Below, one piece after another: positions 18,398-27,046 of a stretch of 64,000 bases of DNA. Below the pieces are notes generated by a model. That model was not told the DNA's origin and ran no database searches. It was given only the letters and a program-made list of their open reading frames with translations. The number at the start of each line of letters is the position of its first letter. Positions within the stretch are counted from its first letter, which is position 1. Where the stretch lies: contig NZ_AYMR01000001.1 in the NCBI RefSeq assembly GCF_000633535.1, positions 1 to 64,000 of the forward strand. The letters run 5' to 3'. The position numbers and the translations under genes were made by a program. Source of the DNA: Leifsonia aquatica H1aii. GTDB taxonomy: Bacteria > Actinomycetota > Actinomycetes > Actinomycetales > Microbacteriaceae.

Positions 18398-19344
18398 TGC
18401 TTCCTTTTCTGTGATGTGATGCGGTCCTGCAGGGTGAGTCGAAGAGGTTCGATTCCCGCGACGACTGGTCCCAGCAGTCCGTCGGGGGTATGGCGTAGAC
18501 GGTCAAAGACGATCTCGCGATGGGTTCCGTCCCCATCCGGCACCGCGAAGCGGTGATAGGCGATCACCCAGTCGTCTGAAACGGGAATGCGAAGGATCGA
18601 GTGATGACCTGTCGCAAGAACGCCGCGTGTCGGGTCACCCTCAAGGAGCACGCCCCGGTCCTCCCAGGGACCCATCGGTGAGGGCCCGGTTGCATACCGG
18701 ACGTGGTATTCCGCGTGGCGAGTATCATTTACCGACCAAGACAGATAGTAGACACCATTCCTGACGTGCACCCACCCTGCTTCTCGGAACTGCTCAGGCA
18801 CCCACGACTTCACCTGGTGCGGGTCGAAGGAGACCATATCCTCGTTCAGCGGGACCCCGTGCAGCACACCGTTTCCCCAATACAGGTAAGCCGTTCCGCA
18901 ACTGTCTACGAAGACGGACGGATCAATGGCACGGCCACTGAAGTCCCCCACGTCGACCAACGGGCGCCCGGAGTCGATAAACGGCCCGCACGGGTCATCG
19001 GCCACCGCGACACCGATCTGACCCTCGTTCGCCGTGAAGTAGAGGAAATGTTCGCCCTCGCGGTGCACAACAGCCGGCGCCCAGGCAAACCCCGACGCCC
19101 AACTCACGTCCTCCATGCGAAGCACCGTCCCGTGATCCACCCAGTCGACCAAATCGCTCGACGAAAACACGCGAAAGCCGTTGGATGCCCATCCGGCGAA
19201 GCCATCAGTCGTGGGATAGAGGAAGTAGCGGTCCCCCACCACCGTAAGATCTGGATCCGCGAAGAATCCAGCAAGCGGTGAAGCCGCCGCGCCCGACAGA
19301 CCGGCAGGTCCCGGCGTTGCTGGGGAAGTCTCCACCGAAATCAC
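18394..19344 (-). CDS. GH43 glycoside hydrolase
   Basis: 316 residues, single GH43 propeller. FFADPDLTVVGDRYFLYPTT holds the general base Asp, GRAIDPSVFVD the pKa-setting Asp, and FREAGWVHVRNGVYYLSWS the acid Glu. Family members hydrolyse alpha-L-arabinofuranosyl or beta-xylosyl bonds. There is no signal peptide. The start is a GTG preceded by GGAG; the next in-frame Met is far inside the domain. It is the promoter-proximal gene of the locus, directly behind the triple operator-like repeat, and overlaps the binding-protein gene by four bases. Confidence 0.87.
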   Translation of the reverse strand: MISVETSPATPGPAGLSGAAASPLAGFFADPDLTVVGDRYFLYPTTDGFAGWASNGFRVFSSSDLVDWVDHGTVLRMEDVSWASGFAWAPAVVHREGEHFLYFTANEGQIGVAVADDPCGPFIDSGRPLVDVGDFSGRAIDPSVFVDSCGTAYLYWGNGVLHGVPLNEDMVSFDPHQVKSWVPEQFREAGWVHVRNGVYYLSWSVNDTRHAEYHVRYATGPSPMGPWEDRGVLLEGDPTRGVLATGHHSILRIPVSDDWVIAYHRFAVPDGDGTHREIVFDRLRHTPDGLLGPVVAGIEPLRLTLQDRITSQKRKQ

Positions 19345-19402
19345 TCCGCTCCGAGTTCGTTGACGGTTCGTGGCCGCGCTGCGACCAAGAGTTCACAATA
19401 GG

Positions 19403-19445
19403 TTTATCGTTACAGAGTTATCGTTACAGAGTTATCGTTACAGAT
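19403..19445. promoter_or_regulatory. three tandem operator-like 14-bp repeats
   Basis: TTATCGTTACAGAG occurs at 19404-19417 and 19418-19431, with a third copy at 19432-19445 differing only in the last base. Each contains an imperfect palindrome with central CG ([TG]TTATCGTTACA). The array lies 59-101 bases upstream of the GH43 start, where the promoter of the arabinoside locus should be. Binding by the locus LacI-type repressor is inferred. Confidence 0.65.
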
Positions 19446-19699
19446 TTTCGGGGACTTCGCAATACCAGAATTGGACTCGTGCACGTCGGTCCTGCTACTA
19501 GCCCTTCAGGCCTCGATCGCCGACCAGGTGCAGCAGCTCACCGAGAGCGACCAGTGCGGAAGCTCTTGGGCTTGTCCAGGTCCTTCCCCACGTACTGCCT
19601 GAACAACCTCCTCCTGATTTTCTCCCCGCGTCCCGAAGTATCCACATCCGTGGGATTCCGCCAGTGGTGGGCGAGGGGTGCCGAGTCCGAAGTGGCGAG
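19446..19699. other. no recognisable gene
   Basis: Spacer between the arabinoside promoter and an ArdC-like remnant. No motif-bearing frame was found. Confidence 0.4.
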
Positions 19700-20095
19700 A
19701 AGGCGATTCAAGATTTCTGGGTAGCCGGTCAAGAAGATCACTGAGGACTCCCGAGACCGGCGACGGGGCGGGGAAGCGTCTCGCCAGGTTCGCTGTCTGT
19801 CCATGTTTGACATCGGCCAGACCGACCCGATCGACGGCGTCGATATCGCAAACCCCATGGTGCAGCTGACCGGCACCGACGACGACGCCGTGTTCTTCCC
19901 ATTCACCGCCCTTCCGGAGTCGATCGGCTGGACGGTCACGACCCAGTACCTCCATGGGTCGAACGGGTAGAGCGACCCGGAACCTAACGCCATCGTCCTG
20001 CATGACGAGCTCGCGCCCAGGCAGGCTGCCCAACCCTCGTCCGCGAGGGCGCGCACGTCACCCTCGGCCACGTCGATTGGAAGCTCGATCGTTTA
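19700..20095 (+). pseudogene. ArdC-like antirestriction/zincin remnant
   Basis: Fragments in two frames resemble the central part of ArdC-family proteins. One contains MFDIGQTDPIDG, which parallels VFDISQTDG of the intact ArdC-like protein at 53695-54801. It continues DDAVFFPFTALPESIGWTV and stops at TAG near 19970. Another frame then gives NAIVLHDELAPRQAAQ, which sits where the segment just before the HELAH zinc motif should be. Upstream, GKRLARFAVCP is in another frame. The zinc site itself is gone. It is the trace of a former mobile element at this site, unrelated to the arabinoside genes. Confidence 0.5.
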
Positions 20096-20793
20096 GCTGT
20101 ATGTGCGAGGAGCCGCTGCGTTATCGGTCATGGTGTTGATCCGGACATGCCCGCCATCGCCAGTCACCGGGCATGGAGGATCCGTTTCGGCTGTCATGGA
20201 CGACGAGGCCGTCCATGTGCGATGTCGTCGCGGTGCTGGCCTGCTCCGAATACGGGAGCCCAATTCGTCCTGGCGCTTCCAATCGTCACACTATCGCTGG
20301 CATTGCCAGGAACGGCAGTAGCCGCTCTGTCTGCGCGGGGCCTCGTTGCTACGCCTTGCGCCGTCGAGGCTAGGGGCTCCTCTGTTTGCGCAAGAGCCTG
20401 AGGTGCGACTTCGTGAATAGCCTCGACCGCAGCGCGGTGAAATGCTGTCAAGCATCCTCGATAACACACGGCTGTCAGGTTCGGATACTCATCAGGTGAC
20501 CAAGACCATCAGCGTCGCCCGCTGCTTGGTCTCCTCCCGAATCTTCTTCGGCATGTTCTCTTTCTTGCTTCCGCGCTCGAAAGGAAACGGCACCAAACCG
20601 GAGATGGTTCACCTTACGCATTGGCGGGGAGTCGGGCCCGCTGCGGCAAGCGCGCCACCACCTACCGAGCCGCCGTCGTTCTGAGCGCCGTCATGGCTTG
20701 GACGCGGCACTTACAAGACATGCTCTAGGCGGTTTCTGATGGCACCGAGGTGTGCGATGTCGTCCGAGAGCGCATCATCAGGGGATCTCGCTC
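20096..20793. other. no recognisable gene
   Basis: About 700 bases with several short frames on both strands, none with recognisable domains or a convincing start. It probably belongs to the same decayed stretch as the ArdC remnant. Confidence 0.45.
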
Positions 20794-22311
20794 CTATCTG
20801 GTGGGAGAAAACGTCATGGCTGTTTCAATCAGTAGTCGCGCTCCGTAGCCGGTGGCACCCTTGGACCGCCAGCCGTCATCCGCTTCGGACTGCATGGTTC
20901 CTGCGATATCGAGGTGCGCCCAGGGCAGACCGTCGACGAACTCGCTGAGGAACAGTGCCGCGGTGGTGGCCCCTGCATAGGGGCCACCAAGGTTGGCGAT
21001 GTCGGCGATGTCGGAGTCCAGTGTTTTGCGGTACTTCTTCTCGAGTGGGAGCTGCCAGAGCTGCTCGTCCGTGGGGCTGGAGGCGCTCCGGACTTGATCG
21101 ACCAGGGCCTGGTCGTTGCCGAACAGGGCGGCCGTCGCCGGGCCGAGCGCCATGAGGGCTGCGCCAGTCAGGGTCGCGATATCGATGATGGCGTCCGGCT
21201 TCTGTTCGGCCGCGAGCACGAGGCCGTCCATCATGACGAGGCGGCCCTCGGCGTCCGTGTTCTTGACCTCGACGGTCGTCCCTCCGCGTGCGGTGAGCAC
21301 GTCGCCGAGCTTGTAGGCCGAACCCGACGGCATATTGTCCGTGCACATCAGGAATGCCGACACCGTCGTGGTGCAGCCCAGGTCGCGCAGCGCCGTCATC
21401 GCGCCGAATACGGCTGCGGCCCCGCCCATGTCCATCTTCATCAGCAGGTGCATTGGGTCGGACGGCTTCAAGCTGATGCCGCCGGAGTCGTACATGATGC
21501 CCTTGCCGACGAGGGCGAGGTGACCCGTCGACGGGTCGTTCGGCGTGTAGCGGATTGTGATCATCCGCGGCTCCTCGGCGCTGCCTGCGTTGACGCCGAG
21601 CAGACCGCCGCAGCCCAGCTCGATCAGTTTCGCCTTGTCCGCGATCTCTACCTCGAGACCGAAGCTCTCTGCGAGGGAGACCGCCACGTTGCCGAAGTCG
21701 GTGGCGGTGAGGTGTCCGGGCGGGGTGTTCGCAAGATCTCGCGCGACGGCGGCGGCGCGTGCGGCCACCACACCATGCGCGATCCCGGCCGTCGCACCGG
21801 CTACGTCGGCGGCGTCGACCAGCAGCTCGACGGCCTCGAGCGTGACTGTCTTCGGCTCGGTCTTGAGTTCGCTGTACCTGTAGCGGCCCAGGAGAATACC
21901 CTCGGCCGCTACCCGGCCGATCGTCTCTGCGTCGACTCGATCGGTATCCGGGAGCCGCATGCCGATCCTGGCCGAGGACGTTGCGGCACGGGCGAAGGTC
22001 GCCGCGAGGTCGCGGACGGTCGCGGCGGTGACGTCGGCGGCTGCTCCTGCGCCGACCAGGATGGTCGTCGGCGCGGGCCCCGGGACCACTAGAGTCTGCC
22101 CCAGCTTGCCGTCGAAGCCGACGCGCGCGAGAGCCTCGCGGTCGAGACCGACGCCGTCCGGCACGTCGGCGTCGCTGGTCACCGCGACCCCGACCGCACC
22201 GACTTCTCCCGAGAATGCGGTCACGGGGCGGAGGTTGACGACCCGCTCGGGGGCGAGCGAGGGTATGGGCGTGAAATCGCCCGGGATGAGTTTGTACGCG
22301 CTGGATGCCAT
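20794..22311 (-). CDS. pepA: leucyl aminopeptidase (M17)
   Basis: 505 residues, family length. The signature NTDAEGRL lies at about residues 349-356, with the upstream metal-ligand segments GKGIMYDSGGISLKP and MKMDMGGAAAV. These supply the two-zinc centre of M17 exopeptidases, which remove N-terminal residues from peptides in the cytoplasm as a hexamer. The N-terminal third is the family's variable domain. It starts three bases after the MFS gene stop, so the two are co-transcribed. No hairpin terminator is evident after the stop. Confidence 0.93.
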   Translation of the reverse strand: MASSAYKLIPGDFTPIPSLAPERVVNLRPVTAFSGEVGAVGVAVTSDADVPDGVGLDREALARVGFDGKLGQTLVVPGPAPTTILVGAGAAADVTAATVRDLAATFARAATSSARIGMRLPDTDRVDAETIGRVAAEGILLGRYRYSELKTEPKTVTLEAVELLVDAADVAGATAGIAHGVVAARAAAVARDLANTPPGHLTATDFGNVAVSLAESFGLEVEIADKAKLIELGCGGLLGVNAGSAEEPRMITIRYTPNDPSTGHLALVGKGIMYDSGGISLKPSDPMHLLMKMDMGGAAAVFGAMTALRDLGCTTTVSAFLMCTDNMPSGSAYKLGDVLTARGGTTVEVKNTDAEGRLVMMDGLVLAAEQKPDAIIDIATLTGAALMALGPATAALFGNDQALVDQVRSASSPTDEQLWQLPLEKKYRKTLDSDIADIANLGGPYAGATTAALFLSEFVDGLPWAHLDIAGTMQSEADDGWRSKGATGYGARLLIETAMTFSPTR

Positions 22312-22314
22312 GGT

Positions 22315-24033
22315 TCAGTCCTTCTCTGCTGCCGCAATTGTCGTGATGGTGTCCCCGGCGGCGACGGCCGGGTCCTCCGGGTCGTATACGTCCTCGGGGT
22401 CCGACGGTTCAAGCCGTTCCGGCAGACCGCCGGTGCGTCGGCCCGGCATCCGACCGGCGGGCACTATAGCCAGCAAGGAGATGCCGGCTAGTGAGAGCAG
22501 CGAGATTTTGAGGGCTGTGAGCCGGGCATCGGCGTTGACCGCGACGGCGGCGGCGATCTGCGCGTCCGTCGCGTCCGTCTGCTGTGACAGTACGTCGGTG
22601 AGCTGACCGTTGGTGATGAAGTTGGTGTTGTCTAGGTTCACCTGCGAGACCAGGGAGGCCGGGAGGCCCGGATGATCGGTAACGGCCGCCGAGACGAGGC
22701 CGCCCAGCACGCCGACGGCAAAGACGCTCGCCACGGCGATGCCGACGCTGCCCGACAAGTTGTGCACGAGACCGCGCCAGGCTCCGACGTCGCCCGCCAG
22801 TTTCTTCGGGGCGGCCGAAAGCAGTGTGTTGAACACTAGGGCGACGATCGATCCCTGACCGAGGCCGAGCACGATCAGGCCGATGATCACGACGAACTGC
22901 TCCCACTCGTTGTGCACCGCGAACGCGAGGATGGTCAGCCCGAGCGCTACCACTACGAAGCCGAAGCGGGCGAGCAGGCGCGGCGTGAAGCGCTGGTACA
23001 GGCCCGCAACGAACGTGCTCGCCAGGAAGATCGACAGCGTGTAGGGGATGACCGCGATCGACGTCTCGAAGCTCGTTCGGCCCTGGACCACCTGGATGTA
23101 GAGCGGGATCAGGAAGTTGGCCGCCGTGCCGACGAACAGCATCGTTGCCATGCAGATCGTCACGGCGCGCTCGCTGCCGGTGGCGAGCACCCGAAGGTCG
23201 AAGATCCGCGGCTTCTTCTCGGCCTGGCGTCGACGGATCCAGACGAAGAACAGCTGGCCGGCGATGAGGCCTAGCACTACGAGCACTGGCGCCGGTGACA
23301 GCCCGAGGATGCTGAAGGGGGCACCGTCGGTTGCGAGCACCAAGCCCCACGGCTCGAGCCCGGAGAAGCCGAAGCTGAGCAGGATGATCGCGACGGCGGC
23401 GATGGCCGCGCCTGTCCAGTCGATCTTTAGGTCTCGCTGCTGGGCGATGGGCTTGAACCGGAAGCTCAGCAGCAGGTTGGTCGCGGCCAGTGCCACGATA
23501 AGCCAGAACGACCAGCGCCACCCGATAGTCGACGCGAACGTGCCGGCGATGAGCAGCGCGAGGACCCCGGCTGCGGGAATGGCGGCGGCCAGGAGGCCGA
23601 TCGCCTGCGCCTGCTGCTTACCGTGGTAGTTGGTGGCGATGAAGACGGTAAGGGCGGGTGCGATCAGTGCGATCACGGCGCCGGAGGCTGCCTGAGCGAT
23701 GAACAGCATCGCGGGCGAGACGCTGAGCGCGACGCCCGCCATCGCCACGCCATGGATGACGACTGCGATTTGGAACACCCGGCGCGTGCCGAATCGGGCG
23801 CCGAGCTTGGCGCCGAGGAGGATGAACGCGGCCATGGCGAACGTCCCCGCCGTGATCGCCGTTCCGACCGAGGTCGCCGGCGTGCGAAGGTCAGTAGTTA
23901 TCCCGGCCATCGAGACGGTAAGGGCGTTCACGGCGAATGACGCCTGGATCTGTGTGAGCACGACTACGATCAGGGGCAGCCAGGAGGCCTTTGCTGCGGC
24001 TTGCTGCGGGACGGAAGCGGTTGGTGAACTCAC
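22315..24033 (-). CDS. MFS drug-type efflux transporter (DHA2, 14 TM)
   Basis: About 572 residues from the GTG at 24033, which has AGGGAGA at good spacing. A longer frame from 24114 adds 27 polar residues and is less likely. The first helix carries LTQIQASFAVNALTVSMAGI, the family's motif-D1-like region, and GAKLGARFGTRRVF is motif A. About fourteen hydrophobic segments fit the drug:proton antiporter-2 class. A charged C-terminal tail follows. It probably exports a small toxic compound, using the proton gradient. It is co-transcribed with pepA; a 20-bp palindrome lies ~100 bases upstream. Confidence 0.88.
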   Translation of the reverse strand: MSSPTASVPQQAAAKASWLPLIVVVLTQIQASFAVNALTVSMAGITTDLRTPATSVGTAITAGTFAMAAFILLGAKLGARFGTRRVFQIAVVIHGVAMAGVALSVSPAMLFIAQAASGAVIALIAPALTVFIATNYHGKQQAQAIGLLAAAIPAAGVLALLIAGTFASTIGWRWSFWLIVALAATNLLLSFRFKPIAQQRDLKIDWTGAAIAAVAIILLSFGFSGLEPWGLVLATDGAPFSILGLSPAPVLVVLGLIAGQLFFVWIRRRQAEKKPRIFDLRVLATGSERAVTICMATMLFVGTAANFLIPLYIQVVQGRTSFETSIAVIPYTLSIFLASTFVAGLYQRFTPRLLARFGFVVVALGLTILAFAVHNEWEQFVVIIGLIVLGLGQGSIVALVFNTLLSAAPKKLAGDVGAWRGLVHNLSGSVGIAVASVFAVGVLGGLVSAAVTDHPGLPASLVSQVNLDNTNFITNGQLTDVLSQQTDATDAQIAAAVAVNADARLTALKISLLSLAGISLLAIVPAGRMPGRRTGGLPERLEPSDPEDVYDPEDPAVAAGDTITTIAAAEKD

Positions 24034-24129
24034 TGGCGGGTCTCCCTCTGCGCGGCGGCTGCTCAGTAGCGTCGTCCGCTGTTCTGTTTTCGTCCGGATG
24101 GACCTGGGTCTCATTCTGGCCTCACCGGA

Positions 24130-24149
24130 ACCGGTTTGTCACAACCGGT
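24130..24149. promoter_or_regulatory. palindromic operator candidate for the MFS-pepA unit
   Basis: ACCGGTT and AACCGGT are separated by six bases, giving a 20-bp dyad 97-116 bases before the preferred MFS start and 71 bases before the divergent transporter gene. This is a typical size for a TetR- or MarR-type site. No such regulator gene is adjacent. Confidence 0.45.
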
Positions 24150-24219
24150 AGGGCCGCGCGGGCTCCGCGACGGGCCGCTGGGCCGCCGCCGGTCTCGTCA
24201 CAGCCACTAGATTCAGGGT

Positions 24220-26025
24220 ATGAGCGACATCTCGGTGACCATGGTGACCCTCGGCCTCGCCGTCGTCGCGTTTGTCAGCGGCAGGGTTCCGACCGGGCTG
24301 GTCGCCGTCGGAGCCTCACTCGCGCTGCTGGCCACTGGGGTGCTCGATCTCCAGCAGGCGTTCGCGGGTTTCGCCGATCCCGCGGTCGTGCTGATCGCAT
24401 CCCTTTTCGTGGTCGCGGAGGGGCTCGACGCGTCCGGGCTCACCGGGTGGGCGGGTCAGCAGCTTATACGACGCGGCGGCACGAAGGCGGTGATCCTCAC
24501 GGTCCTGGTGATGCTGCTCGTAGCAGTGCTGTCCGCCCTGATCAGCGTGAACGGCGCCGTCGCAGCGCTCCTGCCCGTGGTCGTCGTCGTTGCCTCCCGC
24601 ATCTCGGTCGCGCCGGCGCGGCTGCTGCTGCCGCTCGCGTTCGGCGCGCACGCCGGCTCTCTGCTTACACTCACGGGCAGCCCGGTCAACGTGATCATCT
24701 CCGAGCTGGCGGCCGAGACTGGTGCGGGCGCGTTCGGCTTCTTCGAGTTCACTACCGTTGGCGCCGTGCTCGTGGTCGGCACGGTGCTGATCACCGTGCT
24801 CTGCGGCCGTTGGCTGATCCCCGAGCGCACGCCCGCGGCTATGCCGCGTGACCTCAGCGATCACGCGCGCACGCTGCTCGCCGCCTATGGGACGCCGCAG
24901 CCGTTCGCCCGCGTCCGAGTGCGCGCGAACTCGCCGCTGGTCGGCCGCACGCCCGCGGAGGCGCGGCTGGAGGAAGTCGCGCCTGTGCAGCTCATCGCCG
25001 TGCAGGGCAGTGTGCGACGGCCCGCCAGCGAGACCATCCGGCCCGGCGACTGGCTACTCGTGCGTGGTGCGACATCGAGCATCAAGGTCCTGGAAAAGGA
25101 GGCCAAGCTCACCGGTCTAGGGCACAACACTGGCTCCCGCCGGACGGACGCGCTGATCGACGCGACGTACGGTGTCGCCGAGATCGTGGTGGCGCCGCGT
25201 TCAAGCATGATCGGGGAGACGGTCTTCCCCGGCATGGTCACCGACAGCGGAGACCTCGTAGTACTCGCGGTGCAGCGCGCCGGCGAGGCAATCGAAGCCC
25301 AGACGATCATGCTCGAGTCGGGCGATGTCCTGCTGGTGCAGGGGCGTTGGGAGGCCTTGGACCTCAACCTCGCTGATCCGTCGGTGCTGGTCGTGGACAA
25401 ACCCGATCAGCTCCGACGCCAGGCGGCTCCGCTGAGTGCACGGTCGTGGATCGCGCTAGGGATCCTCGTCGCGATGGTCGTCCTGCTAGCGACTGGCGTG
25501 ATGCAGGCCGCCGTCACTGGCCTGCTGGCAGCCGCGGCAATGGTCCTCACCCGCGTGGTGACGGTGGAGCGCGCGCACCGGTCGATCTCGTGGACGACGC
25601 TGCTCCTGGTGGGCGGGATGATCCCCATGTCGACCGCGATCACCCAGACTGGGGCGGCCGCCCTCATCGCCGACGGTCTGGTAGGCGCTGTCGGTCACGC
25701 GGGCCCGCTCGTCGTGCTGCTCGCCCTCTGCGTTGTCGCGTTGGTCTTCGGGCAGCTGATCAGCAACACGGCGACGGCCCTCATCATCTCCCCGATCGCA
25801 GTATCCGTCGCGGCCGAGCTGCAGGTCTCGCCCCTGCCGTTCCTTATGGCCGTCGCCGTCGTTTCCGCCGCTGCCTTCCTCACGCCGGTTGCCACCCCGG
25901 CGAACTTCATGATCATGGGACCAGCCGGTCTGCGCTTTGGCGACTACTGGCGTCTCGGCATCGTGTTGATCGCGCTCTTCCTGTCCGTCGCGGTGCTGCT
26001 TGTGCCGATGCTCTGGCCTTTCTAG
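24220..26025 (+). CDS. SLC13-type transporter with two TrkA-C domains
   Basis: 601 residues. The N-terminal half has about five membrane helices, including GFADPAVVLIASLFVVAEGL and the LLTLTGSPVNVIISE re-entrant motif typical of the ArsB/SLC13 ion-transporter fold. Residues ~225-390 are soluble and hold two RCK-C (TrkA-C) modules (FARVRVRANSPLVGRTPAEA and GVAEIVVAPRSSMIGETVFPG). The second membrane half follows, with NTATALIISP and PVATPANFMIMGPAGLRFGDYW. Family members carry sulfate, dicarboxylates or other anions with Na+ or H+, and the TrkA-C modules probably sense a ligand. The substrate is unknown. It is divergent from the MFS gene. Confidence 0.88.
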   Translation: MSDISVTMVTLGLAVVAFVSGRVPTGLVAVGASLALLATGVLDLQQAFAGFADPAVVLIASLFVVAEGLDASGLTGWAGQQLIRRGGTKAVILTVLVMLLVAVLSALISVNGAVAALLPVVVVVASRISVAPARLLLPLAFGAHAGSLLTLTGSPVNVIISELAAETGAGAFGFFEFTTVGAVLVVGTVLITVLCGRWLIPERTPAAMPRDLSDHARTLLAAYGTPQPFARVRVRANSPLVGRTPAEARLEEVAPVQLIAVQGSVRRPASETIRPGDWLLVRGATSSIKVLEKEAKLTGLGHNTGSRRTDALIDATYGVAEIVVAPRSSMIGETVFPGMVTDSGDLVVLAVQRAGEAIEAQTIMLESGDVLLVQGRWEALDLNLADPSVLVVDKPDQLRRQAAPLSARSWIALGILVAMVVLLATGVMQAAVTGLLAAAAMVLTRVVTVERAHRSISWTTLLLVGGMIPMSTAITQTGAAALIADGLVGAVGHAGPLVVLLALCVVALVFGQLISNTATALIISPIAVSVAAELQVSPLPFLMAVAVVSAAAFLTPVATPANFMIMGPAGLRFGDYWRLGIVLIALFLSVAVLLVPMLWPF

Positions 26026-26134
26026 ACCGAATGAGTCGGGGGTTCTCATAGCCGATCGAGGCGCTGGCCCAGCGGGCAGGACGGCCGTTCTCCGCTATCC
26101 TGAAACTCAGAACCCGTGTGAAAGGACACTACCG

Positions 26135-26725
26135 GTGAGCACCTCTTCCCTCCCCACCCCCGACCTCACGGCGCGCGCCTCGGCCGCCGCAGCCTCCAGC
26201 CCCGCGAAGGGCGCCAGGATCGCCCTGGTGGTCGGCGGCGTCGTCGCGGTTCTCTTCGGCATCGTGATCCTCGCCTGGCCGACCAAAGCTGCCGTTGCGG
26301 TCACGGCGATCATCGCCGTGTACGCCGTGATCGCTGGGCTCATCTACGCGCTGATCGGCGTGTTCTCGAAGAGCCTCGGCGCGGGCGGGCGGATCGGGCA
26401 CATTCTGCTGGGCGTCCTTTACGTCGTCGCCGGCAGCTTCGCGTTCGCCGAGCTGCAGGCCTCCGCCGCGTTCCTGGCGATCTTCCTCACGGTTCTCGTC
26501 GGTTTCCTCTGGATCATCGAGGGCTTTGTGTCCCTCTTCTCCCTCGGCGATAGTGGCTCAAAGGTCATCACGATTGTCTTCGCGATCGTCTCGATCCTCG
26601 CTGGCTTCACCCTGGTGAGTAGCCCGCTCTGGGGCGCCGTTTTCCTCTGGTGGTTCCTGGCCATCTCGCTCATCGTCCTCGGCACTCTCAACACGATCCG
26701 AGCGCTCTTCGGTCACAAGCGCTAA
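26135..26725 (+). CDS. HdeD/DUF308-family membrane protein
   Basis: About 196 residues from a GTG at 26135 with AAAGGA upstream; an earlier in-frame start at 26000 would overlap the previous gene and adds low-quality sequence. An Ala/Ser-rich N-terminus is followed by six hydrophobic helices arranged in pairs, with the family pattern VVGGVVAVLFGIVILAWP and FLWIIEGFVSLFSLGD. In E. coli HdeD contributes to acid resistance; the actinobacterial members have no assigned role. It may be read through from the transporter gene 110 bases upstream. Confidence 0.85.
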   Translation: MSTSSLPTPDLTARASAAAASSPAKGARIALVVGGVVAVLFGIVILAWPTKAAVAVTAIIAVYAVIAGLIYALIGVFSKSLGAGGRIGHILLGVLYVVAGSFAFAELQASAAFLAIFLTVLVGFLWIIEGFVSLFSLGDSGSKVITIVFAIVSILAGFTLVSSPLWGAVFLWWFLAISLIVLGTLNTIRALFGHKR

Positions 26726-27030
26726 CCCTGGCGACCGACGAATCGGCCGGATCTGTCCACGTCATCGTCTTACGGCTCCCGCGGGCACGCGATCGGCGGC
26801 AGTCTCGCCGCTGTACTCGACCATTTAGAAAGGGCAAGCACGATAAGGCGCAGTTGTCCTGCGGCATTGACATCGCCGGCCACGAACACTCGCTGGAGAC
26901 CGGAGGGGACCGACCGATGGGGCTCCTGCACCTGGCTGCCTACCGCTCTGTTAGGGCCTATCTAAGGTCACCTACAGCCCAATGTTGGCGCGGGCGCTGA
27001 TTCTGGTAATCCCCTGCGGGCCGCAAGATA
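26726..27030. other. no recognisable gene
   Basis: Spacer between two convergent units. No coding signal was seen. GGCCTATCTAAGGT near 26956 resembles the inverted GTGCCTATCTAAAGT near 29745 on the far side of the IS256 copy. Confidence 0.4.
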
Positions 27031-27046
27031 ATCCCCTAGCGGGGAT
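27031..27046. terminator. hairpin overlapping a stop codon
   Basis: On the minus strand ATCCCC, loop GCTA and GGGGAT form a small stem that includes the TAG stop of the membrane-protein gene, followed by TATCTT. It is a plausible but weak intrinsic terminator. Confidence 0.4.

Noticed and set aside
20914-22092. Long plus-strand frame opposite the leucyl aminopeptidase
   Set aside because: Arg/Gly/His-rich composition without motifs; the minus strand carries the complete M17 signature.
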